Shown piece after piece: positions 1 to 7,067 of a DNA stretch of 50,089 nucleotides. The notes beneath the pieces were generated by a model, which was not told the origin of the DNA, searched no databases, and was given only the letters and a program-made list of their open reading frames with translations. Made by a program: the position numbers and the translations under genes. Within the stretch, counting starts at the first letter, position 1, and each line of letters opens with the position of its first letter. The stretch covers positions 1 to 50,089 of the forward strand of contig CAMORJ010000001.1 in assembly GCA_946623775.1 (NCBI GenBank), read 5' to 3'. Source of the DNA: an uncultured Bacillota bacterium. Lineage in GTDB: Bacteria; Bacillota_I; Bacilli_A; RFN20; CAG-826.

Positions 1-203
1 AGCACTGGTATATCGGTTGTCGCGCCAGCGGCATGGCCGGGTAGCTACCTCCGGAACAGATAAACGCTGAAAGCATCTAAGCGTGAAACTAACCACAAGA
101 TGAGACTTCTCTTAAGGACCCTCCAATGTTAGGAGGTTGATAGGTTGGAAGTGTAAGCACAGTAATGTGTTCAGCTGACCAATACTAATAGTCCGTCACT
201 TAA
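1..203 (+). rRNA. 23S ribosomal RNA, 3' end (partial)
   Basis: The sequence matches the conserved 3' end of bacterial 23S rRNA: the block 'gctgaaagcatctaagcg' at 67-84, then 'aagatgaga', 'gttgataggttggaagtgta' and a terminal 'actaatagtccgtcactt'. The 5' part lies outside the window. The mature 3' end is placed near 203 by analogy with Bacillus and E. coli and could be off by a few bases. No tRNA gene is seen in the 130-nt spacer before 5S; the spacer carries 'ttttcaaggaaca' (301-313), a motif of a kind common in Bacilli rRNA spacers. Confidence 0.95.
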
Positions 204-333
204 TTTCACTATTCTATAAATTCATTTGTAGATGAGTAAGCTAAGTCAGGCGCATAAAGTAAATTACAACTTGTAAGAACGGTTATTCGGTAATATCCAA
301 TTTTCAAGGAACATTGAGTCTCCTAAAGAAAAA

Positions 334-442
334 GTCCGGTGGCTATGGCGTGGTGGATCACCTGTTCCCATCCCGAACACAGCAGTTAAGCACCTCAGTG
401 GCGAAGGTAGTCCGCAAGGGCAAGAATAGCGCGTCGCTGGGC
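334..442 (+). rRNA. 5S ribosomal RNA
   Basis: Shows the 5S core: 'gtggctatggcg' near the 5' end, 'cctgttcccatcccgaacac' (361-380), 'agttaagc' (384-391), 'cgaaggtag' (402-410) and a closing 'gcgtcgctgggc' that pairs with the 5' 'gtccggtggc'. The terminal helix extends into flanking A and T runs, as expected for a processing stem. Ends are estimated from helix pairing. It completes a 23S-5S rRNA operon end. Confidence 0.95.
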
Positions 443-505
443 TTTTTCTTTTATAGGCTTTTTATTTCAATTTGAATTAAGCAATACCCACCTGCCATAT
501 AAAAC

Positions 506-537
506 AAAACCATTGATCAAGCAATCAATGGTTTTTT
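506..537 (+). terminator. rRNA operon terminator
   Basis: The inverted repeat 'aaaccattgat' / 'atcaatggttt' with a short loop is followed by a T-run (531-537). It lies about 65 nt after 5S and probably ends the rRNA operon. A few bases before the stem provide an A-run, so it could also stop transcription arriving from the minus-strand tnpB unit. Confidence 0.85.
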
Positions 538-544
538 CGTACAT

Positions 545-705
545 AGCTGATCTAGTCGCGAAGTCCCGATGCCCATTGCTGGACTAGGTTCCTGCCTCAT
601 CGAATCTGGAGGGTAATTTCCATGACTCTCCCGCTTGCTTGCGTGGCCACGCGTAATAACGCGAGGAACAGGCTTTATTTCCGGCGCTTCTCGCCGTACA
701 GGCTG
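545..705 (-). ncRNA. tnpB right-end region, probable omega (guide) RNA scaffold
   Basis: Directly downstream of tnpB on the same strand, where IS200/IS605-type elements encode the guide RNA used by TnpB. Read on the minus strand it is rich in short helices: 'cggcg'/'cgccg', 'cgcgt'/'acgcg', the palindrome 'gcgtggccacgc', and 'ctagtc'/'gactag' near the distal end. That is the expected look of a right end plus omega RNA. The RNA would also include the last part of the tnpB coding region. Neither the 3' boundary nor the guide can be fixed without an empty-site comparison. Role is inferred from position and structure. Confidence 0.45.
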
Positions 706-1782
706 TTAATTGATTCCCAGCAGCCGTATTCCTTCATTCCTGATATTTATTGCGGCATTGATGTCTCTGTCCAACACGATGCCGCATGAAGGGCATTGCC
801 ATGCTTTAATGGTGTAATCTTTCAATGCCGGGTTCTTTCTTCCGCAATTTGAACATATTTGGGAAGATGGGAAATATTTCCCAATACGAATAACCTTTGT
901 TCCATATTCTTGGGCTTTCTTTTGCAACCAATCGATGAATTCGCCCCATGCTAAATCCACCTCCTTTCTGGCGATTGAATGTATTTTGTTGATGCCTTTG
1001 ATATCCAGGGATTCTATGCATACGATGGCGTTGTTTGTAACAATGTCCAGCGCAGTTTTAACTAAGAAATCCTTTCTTTGCCTTTTGATTTTTTCGTAAA
1101 GCCTTTGAATCGCATAAACTGTTTTTCGATAGTTTTTCGATCTTTTGTTTCGCCTTGAAAGCTCATGGTTAAGAAGTTTCAACTGCCTTTGGTACTGCCC
1201 CATAAAGCTTGGCGGGGCGACCCTATGTCCTTCAGAAGTCACAAGAAAATCTTTGATTCCCAAATCAATCCCTATAACGCCCCCATTATTTGTTTTATTT
1301 GGATTCGGGAGCGACATCAATACCATCGCATAATATTTGTTATCGCGCGTACGCTTAACGACAATCCTTTTCCCAAAGCCGTCTGGCCGCTGCCCTTGCC
1401 TATAACGTATATACCCGACTCCGGGCACTTCGATGAAGTCAAAAGTCACTACCGCACCGTCTGGGCCGCTAAGAAGACGATACGCGCTTCGCCCTTTCCG
1501 GTATCTAATATTCTTTTTGGTAGACAACGCCTTGTAGAAATCCGATATAACCGATGTGAGAACATATGGATTTGGATCCAAAAGATCTGGATAATCTTCT
1601 ATCCAATCCGCGATTTTCGATATCATTTGGCGTTCCGTCGGCAGAGGGATGTTATTTCCTCTGCAATAGCTCACGTGCCTTAGAGCTAGGTTCCAAACCA
1701 AATCGCAGCACTGAAGCGTCTTGGCAATCAGCTTGCGTTGTTTTTTGCTGGGGTAAATCCTGTAGGAGATATAACGATACAT
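706..1782 (-). CDS. tnpB: RNA-guided endonuclease TnpB (IS200/IS605 OrfB)
   Basis: TnpB is the programmable nuclease of IS200/IS605 elements and the ancestor of Cas12; it cuts donor sites using a right-end-derived RNA and favours element retention. The 358-residue product shows all three RuvC acidic motifs: 'GIDLGIKD' (Asp about 173), 'CIESLD' (Glu about 257) and 'DRDINAAINI' near the C-terminus. It also has the four-cysteine zinc ribbon CSNC...CPSC (about 310-333). It therefore looks intact. The ATG at 1782 is preferred because 'gagagg' lies 7-8 nt upstream; an in-frame GTG at 1797 is too close to that site. No tnpA lies nearby, so this is a solo tnpB element (IS1341-like). It sits between the rRNA operon and gdhA. 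Its leader resembles that of dprA. Confidence 0.93.
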   Translation of the reverse strand: MYRYISYRIYPSKKQRKLIAKTLQCCDLVWNLALRHVSYCRGNNIPLPTERQMISKIADWIEDYPDLLDPNPYVLTSVISDFYKALSTKKNIRYRKGRSAYRLLSGPDGAVVTFDFIEVPGVGYIRYRQGQRPDGFGKRIVVKRTRDNKYYAMVLMSLPNPNKTNNGGVIGIDLGIKDFLVTSEGHRVAPPSFMGQYQRQLKLLNHELSRRNKRSKNYRKTVYAIQRLYEKIKRQRKDFLVKTALDIVTNNAIVCIESLDIKGINKIHSIARKEVDLAWGEFIDWLQKKAQEYGTKVIRIGKYFPSSQICSNCGRKNPALKDYTIKAWQCPSCGIVLDRDINAAINIRNEGIRLLGIN

Positions 1783-1792
1783 TTTTTTGCCT

Positions 1793-1840
1793 CTCACTTA
1801 TTAAATTGTGTTTGAAATTGAAAAAAGGACTCAACTTTTT
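1793..1840 (-). promoter_or_regulatory. tnpB leader element shared with dprA
   Basis: On the minus strand the block 'aaaaagttgagtcctttttt' (1840-1821) is followed by 18 nt and then 'aataagtgag' (1802-1793), just before the tnpB ribosome site. The same two blocks with the same 18-nt spacing precede dprA at 27271-27318. It may be part of the element's left end or a shared cis-regulatory leader. A possible -10 (TTATAAA type) lies about 10 nt upstream of the block. Confidence 0.5.
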
Positions 1841-1898
1841 GCAAGAATTTTATAAAGTAGGCTATTCATCGCATTTATTTTTTTCAGAAAGCTTGCAA

Positions 1899-1926
1899 TT
1901 GAAAAACGATAATGGGCAGGTATCAT
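1899..1926 (+). promoter_or_regulatory. gdhA promoter candidate
   Basis: TTGAAA (1899-1904) and TATCAT (1921-1926) are separated by 16 nt and lie 25 nt before the gdhA ATG. A start from here would leave a short leader containing the SD 'agagga'. Moderate match to the vegetative consensus. Confidence 0.4.
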
Positions 1927-1951
1927 TATGTCGTAGAAAAGAGGATTGATT

Positions 1952-3292
1952 ATGAACGGAGAGACTGCCCGCGTATTAGAAACGATCAAAAAGCAATATT
2001 ATTATCAAAGCGAATATCTCCAAGCGGCGGAGGAAATCCTGGATAGCCTAGACGCAGCGATTTCGTCCAACCCGGCATTGACGGATTGGAAGATCATCGA
2101 ACGTTTCGTCCGCCCTGACAGAGTGATTTCCTTCCGCGTGTGCTGGGTGGATGATAAAGGAGAAGTCCAGGTCAACAACGGATATCGCGTCCAATTCAAC
2201 AATGCAATCGGCCCCTATAAAGGAGGCCTGCGTTTCCATGCGTCCGTGAACGAATCGATTCTGAAATTCCTTGGCCTCGAGCAGGTTTTGAAGAATTCCC
2301 TCACCGGCTTGCCCATGGGTGGGGGAAAGGGAGGATCGGATTTTGACCCCCATGGCAAATCAGATGGCGAGGTCATGAGGTTCTGCCAAGCCTTCATGAC
2401 CGAACTCCATCGCTACATTGGAGACGATATCGATGTGCCAGCAGGCGATATCGGCGTCGGTGGGCGCGAAATCGGCTATTTGTATGGGCAATATAAGCGC
2501 CTCACCCACCGTAGCGATGGCGTCCTGACGGGAAAAGGCATCCCTTTTGGCGGATCCTTGGGAAGGACCCCGGCGACGGGATACGGCCTTTGCTATTTCG
2601 CCGAAGCTGCGATGAAAAAACTCCGCAACACCACCTTCGCAGGCAAAACCGTCGTGGTTTCGGGTTCGGGGAACGTCGCTCATTATGCTGCGGAAAAAGC
2701 GATCCAACTCGGAGGCAAAGTCGTCGCTATGTCCGATTCAAGCGGATACGTTTTCGACCCAAACGGAATAGATCTCGAGGCCGTTTATCAGATTAAGCAG
2801 GTGCGCCGAGCAAGGATCAAAGAATATCTAGCTGACCACCCCAAGGCAACTTATTGCGATGGGCCGTCTGGGATTTGGAGCCTTCCTTGCGACGTTGCGC
2901 TTCCCTGCGCGACGCAAAACGAATTGGATGAGAACGATGCAAAGAAACTGATCGCCAATGGAGTTCTTGGCGTTTTCGAGGGCGCGAATATGCCTTGCAC
3001 CCTCGCTGCGCAGCGTTTGCTCATAGAGAAAGGAATCCTCTATTCGCCCGGGAAAGCGAGCAATGCCGGCGGCGTGGCTGTCTCGGGTCTTGAAATGAGC
3101 CAGAACAGCATGAGGCTGAGCTGGAGTTTTGAGGAAGTAGACTCCAGGCTGAAGACAATCATGGAGAGCATTTTTGAGAACTGCCTTGCGACCGCGGTGA
3201 AATATGGCAAGCAAGAAAACCTTCTTTTCGGCGCGAACGTATACGGTTTTGAAAAAGTGTCTTCCGCAATGCTTAGCCTGGGCGTGATATAA
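1952..3292 (+). CDS. gdhA: NADP-specific glutamate dehydrogenase
   Basis: Catalyses reversible reductive amination of 2-oxoglutarate to glutamate, linking ammonium assimilation to carbon metabolism in the cytosol. The 446-residue product has the family's normal length and motifs: 'GPYKGGLRFH' and 'LPMGGGKGGSDF' (substrate lysines, about 88-130), 'DVPAGDIGVGGREIG' (about 163-178), and the Rossmann 'VVVSGSGNVAHYAAEK' (about 236-250). The hexameric bacterial NADP type is the likely class from overall length and motif pattern; cofactor choice is not proven. The ATG at 1952 follows 'agagga' by 8 nt, better than the in-frame TTG at 1946. It is a single-gene unit with its own terminator. Confidence 0.96.
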   Translation: MNGETARVLETIKKQYYYQSEYLQAAEEILDSLDAAISSNPALTDWKIIERFVRPDRVISFRVCWVDDKGEVQVNNGYRVQFNNAIGPYKGGLRFHASVNESILKFLGLEQVLKNSLTGLPMGGGKGGSDFDPHGKSDGEVMRFCQAFMTELHRYIGDDIDVPAGDIGVGGREIGYLYGQYKRLTHRSDGVLTGKGIPFGGSLGRTPATGYGLCYFAEAAMKKLRNTTFAGKTVVVSGSGNVAHYAAEKAIQLGGKVVAMSDSSGYVFDPNGIDLEAVYQIKQVRRARIKEYLADHPKATYCDGPSGIWSLPCDVALPCATQNELDENDAKKLIANGVLGVFEGANMPCTLAAQRLLIEKGILYSPGKASNAGGVAVSGLEMSQNSMRLSWSFEEVDSRLKTIMESIFENCLATAVKYGKQENLLFGANVYGFEKVSSAMLSLGVI

Positions 3293-3321
3293 TCCGCCGA
3301 AAGAAGTGAATTCGCATGCAT

Positions 3322-3347
3322 GGGGTCAATATTTGGCCCCTTTTTTT
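3322..3347 (+). terminator. gdhA terminator
   Basis: The stem 'ggggtcaa' / 'ttggcccc' has a three-base loop and is followed by seven Ts (3341-3347), directly before the convergent aminotransferase gene. The T-run is only on the plus-strand side. Confidence 0.85.
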
Positions 3348-3349
3348 GT

Positions 3350-4588
3350 TTAGTGCATCTCGACGATGATCGCCGCGCAAAGGACTTCGGCCGCCTCTGC
3401 CAATTCTTTGAGGTCGGGGTAGGTCGGCGCGATGCGGATGTTCGCATTGTCCGGGTCCCTGTGGTAGGGGTACGTCGCCCCGGCCGGGGTTAGGACAACG
3501 CCGCATTCCCTGCATCGCTCAATGACTTGCTTTGCCTTCCCTGGAACGTTCAGCGAGATGAAATAGCCGCCATTGGGTTTGGTCCAGCAAACGCCGTCGA
3601 GTCCGGAAAGGCGTTCGTCAAAAACGCGTTCGACCAGCTCGAATTTCGGAAGCATGATATCGGAAAGCCTATGGATGTGCCTTTTGAGCCCATCGAGGTC
3701 ATGGAAGAACCTGACGTGCCTGAGCTGATTGATTTTGTCGTAGCCGATGGTCGAAACGCCCATTTGCTTCTTGATTTGCGAAAGGTTTGGCGTGGAGGCT
3801 GCCAATGCGGCGATTCCGGCGCCTGGGAACGATACCTTTGATGTGGACGCGAACATATAGACTATATCCTCGTTTCCAACCTTCAAGGCTTCGTCGAATA
3901 TGTTGAGCAAATGATCCTGCTTGTCTCTATGCAGGTGATGGACGGCGTAAGCGTTGTCCCAATAGATTCTGAAGTCCTTGGCTTTAGGATCCAGTCTTGC
4001 AAAACGTCTGACGACTTCGTTCGAATAGGTGATTCCCGTTGGGTTGGAATACTGCGGAACGCACCATATGCCTTTGACGCTTTCGTCTTGAATCAGCTCC
4101 TCGATGAGGTCCATGTCGGGACCGAATTCGTTCATTGGGACGTTGATCATCTCGATGCCGAAAAACTCCAAAATGGAAAAATGCCTGTCGTATCCTGGCA
4201 CGGGACAGAGCCATTTCACCTTGTCTAATTTTGACCAAGGAACGCTGCCCAAGACCCCATGGGTCATGGAACGGCTGATTTGCTCATACATGACATGGAG
4301 AGACGAATTCCCGTATATGATGACATTGTCTTTGCTGACTCCGAGCACTTGGCCCATGAGTTCCCTGCATTCGGATATCCCTTCCAGCAGGCCATAGTTC
4401 CTGACGTCGTTCCCGTCGCTGTCTAGAAAATCCGATCCATCGCGCAGCGTCTCGAGCATCGGGTTCGCGAGCTCAATCTGGGCTTGGCTGGGCTTCCCCC
4501 TTGCCATGTTCAAATGCACTTGGCTCTTTTTCGCGTGCTCCAAAACGGCCAACGCCGATAGATACTCTTGCTCGCTGATGGATTTCAT
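3350..4588 (-). CDS. Aspartate aminotransferase, subgroup Ic (MocR-type aminotransferase fold)
   Basis: PLP-dependent aminotransferase, most likely interconverting aspartate + 2-oxoglutarate with oxaloacetate + glutamate. Fold-type I features: 'NPTGITYS' (about 185), 'YWDNAYAVHHL' (PLP-binding Asp and Tyr) and the PLP lysine in 'FASTSKVSFPGAGIAAL'. The pattern 'RGKPSQAQIELANPML' near the N-terminus and 'TKPNGGYFISL' near the C-terminus are typical of the Ic aspartate aminotransferases (PF12897). The ATG at 4588 gives 412 residues. It is chosen because TTGCTA-17-GACAAT ends just 7 nt before it and no SD is present, implying a leaderless mRNA. A longer reading to 4690 has no support. With gdhA next door, a joint role in glutamate/aspartate metabolism is plausible. 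It is divergent from rfbB. Confidence 0.88.
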   Translation of the reverse strand: MKSISEQEYLSALAVLEHAKKSQVHLNMARGKPSQAQIELANPMLETLRDGSDFLDSDGNDVRNYGLLEGISECRELMGQVLGVSKDNVIIYGNSSLHVMYEQISRSMTHGVLGSVPWSKLDKVKWLCPVPGYDRHFSILEFFGIEMINVPMNEFGPDMDLIEELIQDESVKGIWCVPQYSNPTGITYSNEVVRRFARLDPKAKDFRIYWDNAYAVHHLHRDKQDHLLNIFDEALKVGNEDIVYMFASTSKVSFPGAGIAALAASTPNLSQIKKQMGVSTIGYDKINQLRHVRFFHDLDGLKRHIHRLSDIMLPKFELVERVFDERLSGLDGVCWTKPNGGYFISLNVPGKAKQVIERCRECGVVLTPAGATYPYHRDPDNANIRIAPTYPDLKELAEAAEVLCAAIIVEMH

Positions 4589-4595
4589 GTGTGAT

Positions 4596-4624
4596 ATTGT
4601 CGGAGATAATCGGCTTTTTAGCAA
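4596..4624 (-). promoter_or_regulatory. Promoter of the aminotransferase gene (leaderless)
   Basis: On the minus strand TTGCTA (4624-4619), 17 nt, GACAAT (4601-4596), then 7 nt to the ATG at 4588. Transcription would begin at or one base before the start codon. Confidence 0.55.
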
Positions 4625-4717
4625 CCGTTCCATGATGTAAATTTGGTTGCGCAAACGGAGATGGCCTAGTGGTGTGCAATATTTGCGCACATCTAGTTCG
4701 TGCTTTGCCCGCGCACA

Positions 4718-4726
4718 TGGTAGAAT
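4718..4726 (+). promoter_or_regulatory. rfbB extended -10 promoter candidate
   Basis: TGgTAGAAT (4718-4726) fits an extended -10; no good -35 is seen. The leader would be about 24 nt and would contain the SD 'caggag' (4743-4748). Upstream, 'gtgtgcaa' / 'ttgcgcac' (4672-4691) forms an almost perfect palindrome between the two divergent promoters and could be an operator. Confidence 0.4.
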
Positions 4727-4756
4727 TGAAGGGATTTCAAGACAGGAGTTCCTTAA

Positions 4757-5788
4757 ATGAAGAAAACACTATTGGTCACCGGCGGCGCAGGCTTCATCGG
4801 CAATTGCTTTTGCAAGCTGATCCTTGCGGAACGCCCCGAATGGAAGGTCATCAACGTCGATGTATGCACCTACGCGGCGAACCCGCATACGATTGATGGG
4901 GAGCTGAAGAACCCGAACTACGCATTCTACAAGAAGGATATCCGCGACAGGGCCGAGATGGAGAGGATATTCGAGGCCGAGCGCCCCGACATCGTCGTCA
5001 ATTTCGCCGCGGAGTCGCACGTCGACCGCTCGATCAAGAACCCGACGGTGTTCCTGGAGACCAATATTTTGGGAACCGCGGTCTTGATGGACTGCGCCAG
5101 GAAATACGGCGTGGAGAGGTTCCATCAGGTCGGCACCGACGAGGTCTATGGCGATCTGCCCCTTGATAGGCCGGACCTGTTCTTCAGGGAGGACACCCCG
5201 CTCCATACCTCCTCTCCCTACAGCACCTCCAAGGCGTCCGCCGACTTGCTGGTGCTCGCATACCACAGGACATACGGCCTCCCCGTCACCATCAGCAGAT
5301 GCTCCAACAACTATGGCCCATACCAGTTCCCCGAGAAGCTGATCCCCCTTATGATCTCCAAGGCCAGCCACGACGAGCCGCTCCCCGTCTACGGGGCAGG
5401 GCTAAACGTCCGCGATTGGCTCTATGTGGAGGACCATTGCAGGGGCATCCTCGCGGTCCTTGAGAAAGGGCGCGTCGGCGAAGTGTATAACCTAGGCGGC
5501 CACAATGAGAAAGCCAACATCGACATCGTCAAGATTATCCTGAAGGAACTCGGCAAGCCCGAATCCCTCATCACCTACGTCGCCGATAGGCACGGCCATG
5601 ACCAAAGGTACGCGATCGACCCCCATAAAGCCAATGTTGAATTGGATTGGGATCCGGTCACGAGGTTCGAAGTCGGCATCAAGAAGACCATCGCTTGGTA
5701 TCAAAGCGAGCTGGGCAGGAAATGGCTTGCGGAATGCATCGAATCCGAGCAGGCGTGGCTCAAAGAGAACTACGAGAACCGCGAATAA
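4757..5788 (+). CDS. rfbB: dTDP-glucose 4,6-dehydratase
   Basis: Second step of dTDP-rhamnose (and other dTDP-deoxysugar) synthesis: oxidation, dehydration and reduction of dTDP-glucose on bound NAD. Extended SDR fold of 343 residues with the Rossmann 'TGGAGFIG' (about 8-15), 'NFAAESHVDRS' (about 84-94), 'VGTDEVYGDL' carrying the active-site Asp-Glu, and the catalytic 'YSTSKAS' (Tyr-x3-Lys, about 155-161). These motifs match RmlB rather than UDP-glucose 4-epimerase. The ATG follows 'caggag' at normal spacing. No rfbA, rfbC or rfbD is adjacent, so partners must lie elsewhere. Base composition is unusual: sampled 60-nt stretches are about 55-63% GC, against about 42-48% in neighbours, suggesting acquisition by transfer. 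Confidence 0.93.
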   Translation: MKKTLLVTGGAGFIGNCFCKLILAERPEWKVINVDVCTYAANPHTIDGELKNPNYAFYKKDIRDRAEMERIFEAERPDIVVNFAAESHVDRSIKNPTVFLETNILGTAVLMDCARKYGVERFHQVGTDEVYGDLPLDRPDLFFREDTPLHTSSPYSTSKASADLLVLAYHRTYGLPVTISRCSNNYGPYQFPEKLIPLMISKASHDEPLPVYGAGLNVRDWLYVEDHCRGILAVLEKGRVGEVYNLGGHNEKANIDIVKIILKELGKPESLITYVADRHGHDQRYAIDPHKANVELDWDPVTRFEVGIKKTIAWYQSELGRKWLAECIESEQAWLKENYENRE

Positions 5789-5797
5789 TCGATTTCG

Positions 5798-5823
5798 GCG
5801 GCTAGAAACCTAGCCGCTTTTAT
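5798..5823 (+). terminator. rfbB terminator
   Basis: The perfect stem 'gcggctag' / 'ctagccgc' with an 'aaac' loop is followed by a short T-run 'ttttat'. The T-run is brief, so partial read-through into the nitroreductase gene is possible. Confidence 0.65.
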
Positions 5824-5842
5824 CGTCAAAGGAGGAAGAAAC

Positions 5843-6364
5843 ATGTTGGAAATCCTAAGTAAACGCAGAACCGTGCGGAAATTCGATTCCAAGCGGATGG
5901 TGGAAAAAGAAAAGATAGAGGAGATCGTTCAAGCGGGTCTCCATGCCCCGAGCGGAAAGAATCTCCAAGCGGGGGAAATCTTCGTCATCACGAACCCGGA
6001 ATTCCGCAAAGCATTAGTCAAAATAAACGCTGAGATAGGCCAATTCCCGTTGGGATTCGACTCATTTTATGGCGCTCCCGTGATCCTAGTGGTCGCGGCT
6101 AAGGATTGCCCATATACAGACCTCGATGGGGCGGCGATGATAGAGAACATGCTGCTGGAGGCAACAAACCAAGGTTTGTCGACCTGCTGGATCCATCGCG
6201 CCAAGGCGGAATTCGAAATGGAAGGCGTCAAAGAGCTATTCGCTTCTTATGGCATCGATATCTCCGGATACGTCGGAGTGGATCACATTGCCCTTGGCTA
6301 TGGTTTGGGCGAGGAGCCCAAACCAAAGGCAATCAGGCCAGGCAGGGTTCATTATATCGAATAG
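5843..6364 (+). CDS. Nitroreductase family protein (FMN-dependent)
   Basis: A 173-residue member of the nitroreductase superfamily, small FMN enzymes that reduce nitro groups, quinones or flavins with NAD(P)H. N-terminal 'RRTVRKFDS' (about 8-16) and 'APSGKNLQAGEIFVI' (about 36-50) are the FMN phosphate-binding segments, and 'GYGLGEEPKPKAIRPGRVHYI' is the usual C-terminal tail. The middle 'DGAAMIENMLLEATNQGLSTCWI' is the conserved dimer-interface helix. 'aaaggagga' lies 7 nt before the ATG. Physiological substrate cannot be told from sequence. It stands alone between two terminators. Confidence 0.88.
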   Translation: MLEILSKRRTVRKFDSKRMVEKEKIEEIVQAGLHAPSGKNLQAGEIFVITNPEFRKALVKINAEIGQFPLGFDSFYGAPVILVVAAKDCPYTDLDGAAMIENMLLEATNQGLSTCWIHRAKAEFEMEGVKELFASYGIDISGYVGVDHIALGYGLGEEPKPKAIRPGRVHYIE

Positions 6365-6381
6365 GCCCAAGGGCAATGAAA

Positions 6382-6438
6382 AAAAGCGCATTTGCCGACG
6401 TGCTTAAAATCGGAAGCAAATGCGCTTTTGCTTTTTTT
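6382..6438. terminator. Bidirectional terminator between convergent genes
   Basis: A 14-bp stem ('aaaagcgcatttgc' / 'gcaaatgcgctttt') with a 20-nt loop ends in a plus-strand T-run at 6432-6438, while the minus strand has its own T-run from the A-stretch at 6379-6386. It serves the nitroreductase gene and the small minus-strand gene. Confidence 0.8.
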
Positions 6439-6443
6439 CGAAG

Positions 6444-6674
6444 TTACATCTTCCGGCTGTCTTGCACGATTTTGCGGCCGGAATCGCTGTATTCGACGAT
6501 CAGATAATGGGCGTTGTCTCCGCGTCCGCCGGTATGGAAACGTTCGGTGTTGGCGACTTGGACCAGCATGCTGTTGCCATAATCGACGGCTTTTTCGGTG
6601 TTCCTGAAAATCTCATCGATTTCCTCGACGTGGCCATCGGGATAGTGGAATTCGACTTTGTAATGAGCGACCAT
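6444..6674 (-). CDS. Small hypothetical protein (76 aa)
   Basis: Not recognised. The product is soluble, without signal peptide or membrane segment. It begins 'MVAHYKVEFHYPDGHVEEID' and looks like an alternating beta-strand / helix domain with charged residues and no cysteines. It is judged real because a good SD ('aaggag') lies 8 nt before the ATG and a terminator directly follows the stop. No function is proposed. Confidence 0.7.
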   Translation of the reverse strand: MVAHYKVEFHYPDGHVEEIDEIFRNTEKAVDYGNSMLVQVANTERFHTGGRGDNAHYLIVEYSDSGRKIVQDSRKM

Positions 6675-6765
6675 GGTGTGGCTCCTTGTTGTTTGTTTGC
6701 TCCATTATTCTACACGATTTTCGATTGATTCGTATCCTGTTTGTCGCTTGTTTTGCCTTTTGCCT

Positions 6766-6771
6766 TATAAT
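6766..6771 (+). promoter_or_regulatory. -10 element of the 6778 gene (leaderless)
   Basis: A consensus TATAAT ends exactly 6 nt before the ATG at 6778, which would put the transcript's first base on the start codon. TTGTCG (6741-6746) is a possible -35, but its spacing of 19 nt is long. Confidence 0.5.
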
Positions 6772-6777
6772 TCTGAT

Positions 6778-7065
6778 ATGACTTATCGCGAATTCGTCGA
6801 TCAGCTGAATGCGGGCAAGTTCTCAAGGGTCGCTTTTTCCATCGATGGCTATGGTCATTATCGGAACTGTGTTTTCCTTTATGAAGGGAGACCGGAGGGG
6901 AAGCACGTCATCAGCCTTTTGCTAACAAAAGACGGCTCTGAGAGGATGTATTTCCATGGCCTTTTCAATGAAGGCGAGGAGGTCTTCCGCATCAAAGGGG
7001 AAGGCAATCTGACGCTTGAAAGAGCCTGGAAGAAAGTCAAAATCCAGGAAATCGTTTATCGATGA
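6778..7065 (+). CDS. Hypothetical protein (95 aa)
   Basis: Not recognised. The product starts 'MTYREFVDQLNAGKFSRVAF' and is rich in beta-forming residues; it has no signal peptide or TM segment. A longer in-frame reading from 6673 would run through the promoter and code a poor hydrophobic leader, so the ATG at 6778 is preferred. No SD is present, and a consensus -10 lies 6 nt upstream, so the mRNA is probably leaderless. It is tail-to-tail with tex, with only 2 nt between the two stop codons and no terminator, so the transcripts should overlap. Confidence 0.65.
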   Translation: MTYREFVDQLNAGKFSRVAFSIDGYGHYRNCVFLYEGRPEGKHVISLLLTKDGSERMYFHGLFNEGEEVFRIKGEGNLTLERAWKKVKIQEIVYR

Positions 7066-7067
7066 GT

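Noticed and set aside
204..333. tRNA gene in the 23S-5S spacer
   Set aside because: No cloverleaf or T-arm consensus is visible in these 130 nt.
1165..1683. Plus-strand 172-codon open frame
   Set aside because: It lies entirely antisense to tnpB, has no SD and low-complexity composition.
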